DNA of 64,000 bases, from the NCBI GenBank assembly GCA_947495295.1, contig CANLYJ010000004.1, forward strand, positions 62,001 to 126,000, in the 5' to 3' direction. The DNA is from an uncultured Paracoccaceae bacterium. Its GTDB lineage: Bacteria; Pseudomonadota; Alphaproteobacteria; Rhodobacterales; Rhodobacteraceae. The notes below the pieces were generated by a model. It was given only the letters and a program-made list of their open reading frames with translations, searched no databases and was not told the DNA's origin. Shown one piece after another: positions 1-8,369 of this stretch. The first letter of the stretch is position 1; each line of letters opens with the position of its first letter. The position numbers were made by a program, and so were the translations under genes.

Positions 1-741
1 AAGCAGCAAGTGGCGCCGCCTTATCAGGGCTACCCATATGGTTATCTGGGCCACGATGCCGAGGCGTTGGCCCGGTCCAAGGGCGAAGACACGCCGCCAG
101 ATTTGAAAGAGAGTTTCAACGGCGGCCCTTTGATGGTGCCTGCCGGTGCCAATCCTGATGCGTTGGCCTTTTGTTATCAGCCCACATTGTGGCCGGATTT
201 GCCGGGGTTTCGTTCAGCCTGGGAGGATTATTACGCGGCGATGGAGGATTTGGCCGCGCGTGTCATGCGCGCCTTTGCTGCCGCGTTGGCGTTGCCAGAG
301 GATCATTTCGACCCCTTTATTGCGCATCCGATCTCGGCCCTGCGGGCATTGCATTATCCGGCGACGATCGATGCCCCGTTGGACAAGCAGCAGCGTGCGG
401 GCGCACATACCGATTATGGTTCCCTGACCATCCTGTTGCCGCAACCCGACAGTCAGGGGTTGCAGGTGATGCAGGGCGACGGGTGGGTGGATGTCCCGGC
501 GCCCGAGGGTGCTTTTGTCATCAATATCGGTGATTTGATGGCCCGTTGGACGGCTGACCGCTGGGTCAGCACGTTGCACCGTGTTGTGGCCCGCCCCGGT
601 CAGCCCGCCCGCCAATCGCTTGCTTTTTTTCATCAACCCGATTGGGATGCGCAGATCGTGCCGCTGGATGGATCGGATGCCTATCCGCCGGTCCGGTCCG
701 GCCTCTATCTGATGGAGAAGTTCAAGGCGACCGGTGTTTGA
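1..741 (+). CDS. 2-oxoglutarate/Fe(II)-dependent oxygenase, isopenicillin N synthase-like (5' end missing)
   Basis: The reading frame is open from the first base, so the N-terminus lies outside the window; 246 codons remain. The C-terminal double-stranded beta-helix of the 2OG-Fe(II) oxygenase superfamily is clear: an iron-binding HTD near visible residue 136, the distal His in TLHRVV near 193, and the Arg-x-Ser pair (RQS) near 204 that holds the 2-oxoglutarate carboxylate. The aromatic-rich N-terminal part fits the isopenicillin N synthase/flavanone-hydroxylase type. The family oxidises small molecules in the cytoplasm; the substrate cannot be told. A DCC-family gene follows after 8 bases, probably in the same transcript. 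Confidence 0.85.
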   Translation, partial: KQQVAPPYQGYPYGYLGHDAEALARSKGEDTPPDLKESFNGGPLMVPAGANPDALAFCYQPTLWPDLPGFRSAWEDYYAAMEDLAARVMRAFAAALALPEDHFDPFIAHPISALRALHYPATIDAPLDKQQRAGAHTDYGSLTILLPQPDSQGLQVMQGDGWVDVPAPEGAFVINIGDLMARWTADRWVSTLHRVVARPGQPARQSLAFFHQPDWDAQIVPLDGSDAYPPVRSGLYLMEKFKATGV

Positions 742-749
742 CCCGTACC

Positions 750-1154
750 ATGTCTGACGCCCCGCCGATTGCTGTGATGGATGCCACTTGTGCCTTGTGC
801 AGTTGGGGTGCCCGGTTCATTCACCGTATCGATAAATCCGGTCAGATCCGTATTGCCCCGATCCAGTCTGAAACGGGTGCCGACCTGATGCGTCAGAACG
901 GGTTGGATGCGCTGGACCCCGATAGTTGGCTTTTCATTGAGGATGGTCGCGTTTGGCGTGATTTTGATGCGTTGATCCGGGTGGGACGACGGTCTGGTGG
1001 TTGGGGCCGTTTATGCCTTGTCCTGCGGGTGATCCCGCGCCCGGTTCGTGATTGGCTTTATGCCCGGATTGCCCGCAACCGTTATGCGTTGTTTGGCCGT
1101 GGCGACATGTGTGCCTTGCCTGATCCCAATTTTCGCGCCCGCCTATTGCAATGA
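750..1154 (+). CDS. DCC family (DUF393) thiol-disulfide oxidoreductase-like protein
   Basis: This 134-residue protein begins at the ATG at 750, which gives the typical short DCC-family N-terminus. It carries the motif DATCALC near residues 11-17, an Asp followed by a Cys-x2-Cys pair, the defining signature of the DCC/YuxK family, predicted to have a thioredoxin-like fold. The Arg- and Trp-rich C-terminal half (VIPRPVRDWLYARIARNRY) also fits. The substrate is unknown. The stop overlaps the next ATG by four bases (ATGA), so it is probably translationally coupled to the dehydrogenase-like gene downstream. Confidence 0.85.
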   Translation: MSDAPPIAVMDATCALCSWGARFIHRIDKSGQIRIAPIQSETGADLMRQNGLDALDPDSWLFIEDGRVWRDFDALIRVGRRSGGWGRLCLVLRVIPRPVRDWLYARIARNRYALFGRGDMCALPDPNFRARLLQ

Positions 1155-2764
1155 AGGTGGTTGTGCTGGGCGGTTATGGTGTGTTTGGTGCCCGGCTGGT
1201 CCGTCTGTTGGTCCGTGATGCCCATGATGTGGTGGTGGCCGGGCGCTATGCCCAAAAGGCAGTTGATTTGGCGGATGCTTTGGGGGCGCAGGCGGTGGCC
1301 ATTGATCGGGCGGGTGATTTGAGTGCCCTTTGGGCGCTGGCTCCTGATGCTGTTGTTGATGCGGCGGGTCCGTTTCATGCCTATGGCGACGATCCTTATG
1401 CCTTGCCACGCGCCTGTTTCGCCCGAGGAATCCATTATCTTGATCTGGCGGATGATCCGGGTTTTTGTGCGGGTATTGCGGCGCTGGATGCCGCAGCCCG
1501 AGCGGCGGGTGTTTTTGCGCTGTCCGGTGTGTCCAGCGTGCCAGCCCTGTCGTCGGCGGCTGTCGCTGCTTTGGCCGAGGATGCTGCCGAGATTGATATG
1601 ATCAGCAGTGCCATTCTGCCGGGCAATCGCGCCCCGCGCGGCAAGGCGGTTGTCCGCAGTATCTTGCATCAATGCGGGCAGGATTTTGATCTGCGCATTG
1701 ATGACGTGACGGTGCCGGTGCGCAGTTGGTCGCGCCCGGATCGCTTTGATCTGGGGCAGGGGATCATCCGCGCGGGCTGGATGATCGAGGTGCCTGATCA
1801 GCGGTTATTTGGTGCTGCTTTTGATGCGCGCACGGTGCTGTTTCGCGCTGGGATGGAATTGCGGCTGATGAATGGGTCGCTGGCTGTTTTGTCGTGGCTG
1901 CGTGGACGGTTTGGGTTTGCCATCGGCGATTGGTTTGTGAGGTTAGTTTTGTTGTTGGCGCGGGGACTGACGCCCTTTGGCACGGATAAGGGTGGGATGT
2001 CGGTGGAGGTGATCGCCCGGTTCCCGGATGGTTGGCAGCGCCGCTGCTGGCGCATGGTTGTCAAAGCGGGCGAGGGCCCGTTTATTCCGGCGGTGGCTGC
2101 CCGGACCATATTGCGCGATCCCGGTTTGATCGCACCGGGGGCCGGGCCTGCGGTTGGGGTGGTCCCGTTGAAGGCCGCCGAAGGTGCCATGGCTGATTTG
2201 GCGGTGACCACCCGTCGGGACAACTCGCCTGTCATTCCGCTGTTTCAGCGTCAATTGAGGGCGGATTTTGATCTGTTACCGCCTGCTGTGCAGGCTGCGC
2301 ATCAGGTTTATGGTCCGCGCCGTTGGGTCGGGCGTGCCAGTGTGACGCGCGGGGGCAGTGCCTTGTCCCGCTTGATCGGCCTGCTGTTTCGGTTCCCGCA
2401 AGCCACGGATGATATTGCCGTGAAGGTGACCATGACCCCGGTCGATGGTGGAGAGATTTGGGAACGTCAGTTTGGCGATCAGGTGTTCCGATCAGAGCTG
2501 CGCAAGATCGGTCCGTATATGACAGAGCGCTTTGGTATGTTTACCTTTACGCTGCGATTGCATGTCCGCGATGAACAGCTGCATTTCCCGGTGCGGTCGG
2601 GTCGGTTGGGGCCGATCCCGCTGCCCAAATGGTTATTGCCCCAAAGCGTCGCGCAGGAGTTTGAGGCGGATGGGCGTTTTCATTTCGATGTGGCGCTGAA
2701 AGCCCCGCTGACCGGCGCGTTGGTTGTGCATTACAAAGGGTCATTGGCGCGCGAAGGCGGCTAA
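1151..2764 (+). CDS. Saccharopine dehydrogenase-like NAD(P)-binding protein with C-terminal DUF4166
   Basis: A 537-residue two-domain protein. Residues 1-130 form a Rossmann fold with the dinucleotide-binding loop GGYGVFGARL near residue 7, as in saccharopine dehydrogenase-like enzymes. The last ~190 residues, from about HQVYGPRRWVGRA, match DUF4166 in length and pattern (ERFGMFTFTLRL, then LGPIPLPKWLLP). The fusion is known in marine bacteria, but its reaction is not established; a dehydrogenase/reductase role is inference. The start overlaps the DCC gene by 4 bp, and the stop overlaps the convergent DUF2461 gene by 4 bp. Confidence 0.85.
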   Translation: MKVVVLGGYGVFGARLVRLLVRDAHDVVVAGRYAQKAVDLADALGAQAVAIDRAGDLSALWALAPDAVVDAAGPFHAYGDDPYALPRACFARGIHYLDLADDPGFCAGIAALDAAARAAGVFALSGVSSVPALSSAAVAALAEDAAEIDMISSAILPGNRAPRGKAVVRSILHQCGQDFDLRIDDVTVPVRSWSRPDRFDLGQGIIRAGWMIEVPDQRLFGAAFDARTVLFRAGMELRLMNGSLAVLSWLRGRFGFAIGDWFVRLVLLLARGLTPFGTDKGGMSVEVIARFPDGWQRRCWRMVVKAGEGPFIPAVAARTILRDPGLIAPGAGPAVGVVPLKAAEGAMADLAVTTRRDNSPVIPLFQRQLRADFDLLPPAVQAAHQVYGPRRWVGRASVTRGGSALSRLIGLLFRFPQATDDIAVKVTMTPVDGGEIWERQFGDQVFRSELRKIGPYMTERFGMFTFTLRLHVRDEQLHFPVRSGRLGPIPLPKWLLPQSVAQEFEADGRFHFDVALKAPLTGALVVHYKGSLAREGG

Positions 2765-3408
2765 GCCTCTGCAATCGAAATCAGCAGGTTATTGAAAGGC
2801 CAGAGGTCGCGGAAAGCGGTCATTACCCCGTCTGGAAGGTCAGCGTCCGCCCCCAGATCGCGGCTGGCTGTTGCCCCTTTCATCCGCATCAGACGTCCGG
2901 CGGCGTGGTCCTGGGAGTAGGGCGGTGGAACCCGTTTCAGTGCCGGTTCGCGTAGGGCGAAACCTTTACCTTCAACCTCGCCGATGATTCCGACAATCCG
3001 GTCTGTGTCGAGGTCCAGCATCTTGCGCCAGTTTGTCAGGACCGGCTTGTCAAACCCCATCATGCCTGCCCCGGCGGTGACGTGATCAAGGCCGATGCCA
3101 AAGAAAAACACCGGGTTTTGTGGGGCATCCGTATCAAGCTGCCACATCATATGTAGATGGGTGTTATAGGGCGTCTTGTCCTTGGAAAAGCGCACGTCGC
3201 GGTGTGGGCGGAAGAGCTTAGTCTTGATCGGTGCGTCTGTGAACCTGGCCAACGGATCGGTGAGGGCACCAAGTAGGTCCAGCGCGTTGGGTTTGAGGTT
3301 GTCGTCATAGGTGCCGCGATTTTCCTGCCACCATGCCTTTGTATTATTGGCGTTCAGTTGCACGTAAAAGCCTTGCGCATCGGCGATCAGGTTTTGGAAA
3401 TCGGTCAT
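2761..3408 (-). CDS. DUF2461 (TIGR02453) family protein
   Basis: A 215-residue protein beginning at MTDFQNLIADAQGF. This start is chosen over upstream in-frame ATGs because an AAGGAG motif lies six bases before it. The first ~40 residues and the motif RDVRFSKDKTPYNTH (about residues 70-85) are typical of DUF2461/TIGR02453, a family of unknown function whose usual length is 210-230 residues. No signal peptide or membrane segment is seen. It faces the divergent MATE gene and ends tail-to-tail with the DUF4166 gene, with a 4-bp overlap. Confidence 0.9.
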   Translation of the reverse strand: MTDFQNLIADAQGFYVQLNANNTKAWWQENRGTYDDNLKPNALDLLGALTDPLARFTDAPIKTKLFRPHRDVRFSKDKTPYNTHLHMMWQLDTDAPQNPVFFFGIGLDHVTAGAGMMGFDKPVLTNWRKMLDLDTDRIVGIIGEVEGKGFALREPALKRVPPPYSQDHAAGRLMRMKGATASRDLGADADLPDGVMTAFRDLWPFNNLLISIAEA

Positions 3409-3493
3409 CGGCATCTCCTTTCCCAGCAACTTGCCATGGTGCGTGCCACCAAGTCTATGGACGGCACCGCGCAACAGGCATAAGGCTGGTGCC

Positions 3494-4861
3494 ATGCAAC
3501 AACAGCCCGCACATACATATCAAGAGCATAGCCGGGCGATCCTGAAGCTGGGCATGCCCCTGATCCTGAGCAATCTGGCGCAGTTTGCCATCCATATTAC
3601 CGACACGGTGATGCTGGGCTGGTATGATGTGACCGCATTGGCTGCATCAACCATCGCGGGCACCATGTTTTTCGTCATTTTCATCGTTGGTGCTGGTTTT
3701 GCACAGGCCGTCACGCCCATGGTGGCGGCGGCAGCGGAAGAAGATGACGATTTACAGGTTCGCCGGGTCACCCGTATGGGGCTGTGGCTGTCGATTTTCT
3801 ATGGGTTGGTGGTGACCCTGCCGTTTTTCTGGGCCGAGCAGATTTTGTTGGCCATTGGTCAGGACCCTGAGGTCGCGGCGATGGCGCATATCTATCTGCA
3901 GATTGTGATCTGGCAGATGATCCCGGCCCTGATCGTGATGACGCTGAAATCCTTTCTGGCAGCACTTGAGCATACAGCCATTATTCTGTGGGCGACGATC
4001 GGCACGGCGATCATGAATGCGTTCGTGAACTATGCGCTGATATTCGGCAATTGGGGTGCGCCCGAACTGGGTATCCAAGGCGCTGCGATAGCGTCGGTTT
4101 CCGTGACGCTGGTCACGGTGCTGATCCTGGTGGTTTATACGTTGCGCGTGTTGCCGCAGTTTCAGCTGTTCCGCAATTTCTGGCGCAGCGATACCGAGAT
4201 CATGGCGCGGGTGTTCAAGCTGGGATGGCCGATTGGTCTGACGTCATTGGCTGAAGGTGGTTTGTTCAGTGCGTCGGCAGTGATGATGGGTTGGATCGGT
4301 GCCATTGAACTGGCCGCCCATGGCATTGCCATCCAATTGGCCAGCCTGACATTCATGGTGCATATCGGGTTTAGTCAGGCGGCGACCGTCCGGGCCGGTC
4401 GCGCGCTGGGTCGGCGCGATGAGGATGCGTTGCGGCGTGGTGGTATCATGGCGATTGGTCTGTCAGCTTTGTTTGCCATTCTGACCTCTGCTGTGTTCCT
4501 GCTGATCCCCGAAACGCTGGTGTCATTGTTCATTGATCCGCTTGAGCCGGAGCGTGCGACCCTGTTGCGGGTGGGTGCCGGGCTGGTCATGGTTGCGGCC
4601 TTGTTTCAGGTGGTTGATGGGGCGCAGGTCATGGCGTTGGGGCTGCTGCGCGGGGTGCAGGACACAACTGTGCCGATGTTCATGGCGACGATCAGCTATT
4701 GGGTGATTGGTCTGCCTGTCAGCTACCTGCTGGCCTTTACCCTTGGTTTTGGTGCGTTTGGCCTATGGCTGGGTCTGGTGATCGGGCTGGCTGTGGCCGC
4801 GGTGCTGCTGTTATGGCGGTTTTGGGGTCGGTCCGTTCATATCAGCGGTGTGCCAGCTTAG
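3494..4861 (+). CDS. MATE family multidrug efflux transporter
   Basis: A 455-residue polytopic inner-membrane protein with about 12 hydrophobic segments and the two-fold repeat of MATE transporters (residues ~15-220 and ~240-450). The start LGMPLILSNLAQFAIHITDT with TVMLGWYD is the classic first helix pair. These proteins exchange cationic drugs or metabolites for Na+ or H+; the substrate here is unknown. The ATG at 3494 is preferred over an upstream start because it gives the normal family length. The 3' end overlaps the convergent HD-hydrolase gene by 4 bp. Confidence 0.92.
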   Translation: MQQQPAHTYQEHSRAILKLGMPLILSNLAQFAIHITDTVMLGWYDVTALAASTIAGTMFFVIFIVGAGFAQAVTPMVAAAAEEDDDLQVRRVTRMGLWLSIFYGLVVTLPFFWAEQILLAIGQDPEVAAMAHIYLQIVIWQMIPALIVMTLKSFLAALEHTAIILWATIGTAIMNAFVNYALIFGNWGAPELGIQGAAIASVSVTLVTVLILVVYTLRVLPQFQLFRNFWRSDTEIMARVFKLGWPIGLTSLAEGGLFSASAVMMGWIGAIELAAHGIAIQLASLTFMVHIGFSQAATVRAGRALGRRDEDALRRGGIMAIGLSALFAILTSAVFLLIPETLVSLFIDPLEPERATLLRVGAGLVMVAALFQVVDGAQVMALGLLRGVQDTTVPMFMATISYWVIGLPVSYLLAFTLGFGAFGLWLGLVIGLAVAAVLLLWRFWGRSVHISGVPA

Positions 4862-5442
4862 GTCAGGTTTGTCAGACGGTCCTGTGCCAGGCTGATGCTG
4901 CTGTTGATCCCTGTGCATATCCGTTTGAACGCGGCCTTATCCGTGGCAGGCGCACAACCCATCCCGTCCTTGATCCTGTCGCCGATGGTTTTCATCACCG
5001 CGATATTGGCTTGCAGGAATTGCGGCATGGTCACGTCGTAAAGTGCCATGGATTCCGCCGCTATCCGATCCAGGTTCGGTGCGGCGCATTCCGGGTGTTG
5101 GAAATCCGCCAGATCAAGCAAAACCATCCGATTATCGGCAGAAGGCGTGTGCGTGATCGTCTTGCGGATATGTGCGTTTGCTGCCGTTGCATCGATATCC
5201 GCATGCGCGCTGAGCCACTGGGCAGAGCGTTCTTCCTTATCTGGTAAAGCGTCATAAATCACGTCATGGGCGAGGATCGCGAGGTCCAGATCAGGATCGT
5301 AGGGCAAACCCATCTGTTCGGCATGCCAATAGATGCGCTGGACATGCGCCCAGTTATGATAGCGCCGCGCCGGGTTGGCATCATACGCGGCTTGAGCTTT
5401 CTTGCCCAGATCGCTGTCGAGAATCCGTGACCAGGTCTTCAA
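4858..5442 (-). CDS. HD-superfamily predicted metal-dependent phosphohydrolase
   Basis: A 194-residue soluble protein of the COG4339-type HD family. Metal-ligand candidates appear in order: H29 and H33 in YHNWAHV, and the HD dyad at 59-60 in ILAHDVIYD. The substrate is unknown. The start is odd: the frame is open to a TGA about 33 codons upstream without any ATG or GTG. The best start is a TTG with AAGGA seven bases before it. The open upstream stretch reads like protein (Phe/Pro/Asp-rich), so a longer N-terminus from an unusual start cannot be excluded. Confidence 0.8.
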   Translation of the reverse strand: MKTWSRILDSDLGKKAQAAYDANPARRYHNWAHVQRIYWHAEQMGLPYDPDLDLAILAHDVIYDALPDKEERSAQWLSAHADIDATAANAHIRKTITHTPSADNRMVLLDLADFQHPECAAPNLDRIAAESMALYDVTMPQFLQANIAVMKTIGDRIKDGMGCAPATDKAAFKRICTGINSSISLAQDRLTNLT

Positions 5443-5684
5443 GTCAATGTCCTTGTCAAAGGGTGTGAGCGCACCGACCCCGAAGGGGAATTCTGGTCCA
5501 GTTGAAGTTGCCGGGAAATATCGGCGATGAAATTGAATGCGTCATCTGAATAATATGGATGACTGTCCGTTTTAATAACTATGCAAGAAAGATTAACGCA
5601 TTCCTAGCGGGTGTCCATAGCGGTTCCCGGTCATGGGCAACATGACGCTGCAGCGTGCCGCGCAAGCGGTTCTGCCGACGTTGC

Positions 5685-6947
5685 CTAAAGCGCCCGCCAG
5701 CCGATATCCGATCGGTAGAAGCCCTCTGGCCAATCGATCCCGTGCGCCATAGCGTAGGCCTTTTCATGCGCCTCCGCCAGGCTGTGCCCCCTGGCTGTAA
5801 TGTTCAGCACCCGCCCGCCGGTCGCGGTGATATGTCCGTCTTTGCCCGTTGTGCCCGCATGGAATACCATGTGAAAGCTATCCTCGGGCTGGCTATCCAA
5901 CCCTTTGATCAGCGTGCCTTTTTCATATGAACCGGGGTAGCCCTTGGCCGCCATGACGATCGACAAGGCGTGATCGGCGGCCCAGTTCACCTGTACCTCA
6001 TCCAGCCGTTTTTCGGCGCAGGCCTGTAGCAGGTCCAGCACTTGCCCGCCCAAACGCATCATCAGCACCTGACATTCGGGATCGCCAAAGCGCACATTGT
6101 ATTCCACCAGCCGGGGCTGTCCGTTCTGGATCATCAGCCCGCAAAACAGCACGCCCTGAAATGGCGTCCCGCGCGCCGACATCTCATCCATCGTCGGGCG
6201 AATGATTTCATCCAGCGCTTTCTGGATAATCACGTCGGTCATCACCGGTGCCGGGGAATAGGCCCCCATGCCGCCGGTATTGGGGCCGGTATCCCCGTCA
6301 AAGGCGCGTTTGTGGTCTTGCGCCGTGCCCACGGGCAGGATCGTATGCCCATCGCAAAGCACAAAGAATGACGCCTCTTCACCATCCATGAATTCTTCGA
6401 TCACAACTTCGGCGCCGGCATCGCCAAAGCTGCCATCGAACATGTCATCGATGGCCGCCAATGCGTCATCCTCTGTCATGGCGACAATCACGCCTTTACC
6501 GGCGGCCAGCCCGTCAGCCTTGACCACAATTGGCGCGCCTTGGGTGCGGATATAGTCCCGCGCGCTGTCGGCATCGGTGAAATGCCCGTAGGCTGCGGTG
6601 GGTGCATTGGCCGCATCGCAAATCGTCTTGGTAAAGGATTTTGACGCCTCAAGCTGGGCGGCCGCCTGACTGGGCCCAAAGACCAGCAATCCTGCATCGC
6701 GCAACCGGTCAGCCACACCAGCGGCAAGCGGTGCCTCTGGCCCGATGATCACAAAGTCGATGGCGTTTTCCTCGGCAAAGACGGCGACAGCCTCGCCATC
6801 CAGAATGTTGATATCCGCGCATTCAGCGAGCATCGCGATGCCCGCATTGCCGGGGGCCACGATCAGCCGGTCGCATTTGGGGTTCTGTTTGATCGCCCAT
6901 GCGAGGCTGTGTTCACGCCCGCCGCTGCCAAGGATCATGATGTTCAT
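5685..6947 (-). CDS. purD: Phosphoribosylamine-glycine ligase (GAR synthetase)
   Basis: PurD joins glycine to 5-phosphoribosylamine using ATP, the second step of purine synthesis. The 420-residue protein starts MNIMILGSGGREHSLAW, the hallmark N-terminus. The ATP-grasp domain follows (VKADGLAAGKGV, then FMDGEEASFF), with LPVGTAQDHKRAFDGDTGPN and a metal-site stretch NVRFGDPE. An alternative ATG lies four codons upstream; the chosen start gives the family's usual N-terminus, and neither has a clear ribosome binding site. It stands alone, divergent from the GRDP-like genes. Confidence 0.96.
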   Translation of the reverse strand: MNIMILGSGGREHSLAWAIKQNPKCDRLIVAPGNAGIAMLAECADINILDGEAVAVFAEENAIDFVIIGPEAPLAAGVADRLRDAGLLVFGPSQAAAQLEASKSFTKTICDAANAPTAAYGHFTDADSARDYIRTQGAPIVVKADGLAAGKGVIVAMTEDDALAAIDDMFDGSFGDAGAEVVIEEFMDGEEASFFVLCDGHTILPVGTAQDHKRAFDGDTGPNTGGMGAYSPAPVMTDVIIQKALDEIIRPTMDEMSARGTPFQGVLFCGLMIQNGQPRLVEYNVRFGDPECQVLMMRLGGQVLDLLQACAEKRLDEVQVNWAADHALSIVMAAKGYPGSYEKGTLIKGLDSQPEDSFHMVFHAGTTGKDGHITATGGRVLNITARGHSLAEAHEKAYAMAHGIDWPEGFYRSDIGWRAL

Positions 6948-7007
6948 GAAATTGCCCATATTCTAATTATGATCTGCGGATAAACGATGCGCCCAGAAGG
7001 AACAACC

Positions 7008-7673
7008 ATGCTTGACCCCGCTTTGTGGCAACGGATCGCCACACATCCGATGGATGCCCCCACCGGAACGGCCCCGTTTTCGATAAAGCTGGCCCTGGCT
7101 GAAGGCTGGGACAAGGCCCACACAAAGCATGTGATCGAGGAATACCGGCGGTTTGTGTATCTGACGCAGATCAGTGACGGTCCGATTACACCGTCCGAAC
7201 AGATAGACCGGGCGTGGCACATGCATCTGACCTTCACGCGGGATTATTGAGATGTGTTTTGTGCGCAGGTGCTAGGCCGCCCATTGCACCACGATCCTTG
7301 TGCGGGGGAAGAAGACATGCCGCGCTATCGCAAGCAATACGTGGCGACCAAGACCCTCTATCAGCAGGAATTCGGGGTTGCGCCGCCAAGTGATGTCTGG
7401 GGTGTAAGGCCAAGCTGGCGTGCCTTCGTGGCCGGGTGCATCGTAGCAGCACTCGGTATCATGGTGTTGTGCGTTGTCGTAGGTGCCGGGCGCACAGATC
7501 TTGGCTGGCTTATTGTTGCGGCCTTTGGCGTTGTTTTGGGGGGCGGTATCTATGCCGAGAAGAACCTACCGAGCAAGTTACGGCGATCCCAAAACAAAAA
7601 TATGATGGCATCCGGCTGCGGCGGTGAGGGATCCGGTTGTGGCGGCGGCTGCGGCGGCGGTTGTGGTGGGTAG
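7008..7673 (+). pseudogene. GRDP-like (glycine-rich domain) membrane protein gene with an in-frame TGA
   Basis: The frame is continuous from ATG 7008 (AGAAGG seven bases upstream) to 7673 except for one TGA at 7248-7250. Codons after it continue the similarity to the neighbour at 7781: EEYRRFVYL, AWHMHL, then FCAQVLGRPLHH and YQQEFG match EEYRRFMYL, WRLHV, FCSRVIGRTIHH and YAQEFG. The TGA stands where the neighbour has Phe and a Trp codon (TGG) would fit. After it come two membrane helices and a Cys/Gly-rich tail (CGGGCGGGCGG). The 3' part could be made separately from ATG 7317, which has a Shine-Dalgarno-like GGGGGA. So this is a nonsense-mutated gene, two ORFs, or a sequence error. Confidence 0.75.
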
Positions 7674-7780
7674 CGTGGCGGGATCACCATGGATTGTATT
7701 TTTCTTATCAAAACCTTTGCAAGTTGCAGTCATAGGGGTAACTTCTCTGGTGGGGGCGCTTTGCGCATCGGAATGACAGC

Positions 7781-8368
7781 ATGAAACGAGAGAAGGGCGA
7801 TCGCAGGCTTTGGCACAGGCTTGAAGGCTACAGCTTTCACGAACGCCCGTTGTCGCGGTCTTTGATTGATCGTCTGCAGAAGGAAACCGGTCATTCGCTG
7901 GACGTCTGCTATACGCTGGTCGAAGAATACCGCCGTTTCATGTACCTGGTGGGCAGTACCGGCGAGACCCTGTCCCCATCGCCGATTGTCGATGTGGTCT
8001 GGCGCCTGCATGTCAGTGATGAGCGTGCCTATTTCGGCGATTTCTGTTCACGGGTGATTGGTCGCACGATCCATCACATGCCCAGCGATGTGCCCATCAA
8101 CGAAGACCCCGCATATGAACGCACGTTGGAATATTACGCGCAGGAGTTTGGCCGCGCGCAGGTGCAGTATTGGCCGGACCCGGATGTCGGTGCTGTCACC
8201 ATGTCGACCGCATTGATGTGGATTGTCGGTGTGGCTGCATTTGTGCTGGCTGTCATTTTCGGCTCTTTCCTGTTTGCCGCTTTTGGTGCATTTGTGATTG
8301 GCGGCAGCCTGTTCCTGAAATGGAAGTTTTCATCGCTACCGTTGGAGAACCTAAAACCGGAGAATTAG
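7781..8368 (+). CDS. GRDP-like protein with C-terminal membrane segments, paralogue of the preceding gene
   Basis: A 195-residue protein. The first ~125 residues resemble the plant and bacterial glycine-rich-domain-protein-like family (PF07173 type): LVEEYRRFMYL near residue 47, VDVVWRLHVSDERAYFGDFC near 70, and GRTIHH. Two adjacent hydrophobic segments (about residues 145-185) suggest membrane anchoring. Unlike its upstream twin it lacks the Cys/Gly-rich tail and is intact. Function is unknown. xseA begins one base after its stop codon, so the two are probably co-transcribed. Confidence 0.72.
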   Translation: MKREKGDRRLWHRLEGYSFHERPLSRSLIDRLQKETGHSLDVCYTLVEEYRRFMYLVGSTGETLSPSPIVDVVWRLHVSDERAYFGDFCSRVIGRTIHHMPSDVPINEDPAYERTLEYYAQEFGRAQVQYWPDPDVGAVTMSTALMWIVGVAAFVLAVIFGSFLFAAFGAFVIGGSLFLKWKFSSLPLENLKPEN

Positions 8369-8369
8369 C

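Noticed and set aside
7248-7250. Selenocysteine at the in-frame TGA
   Set aside because: The twin protein has Phe here, not Cys or Sec, and no stem-loop of the bacterial SECIS type was apparent right after the codon.
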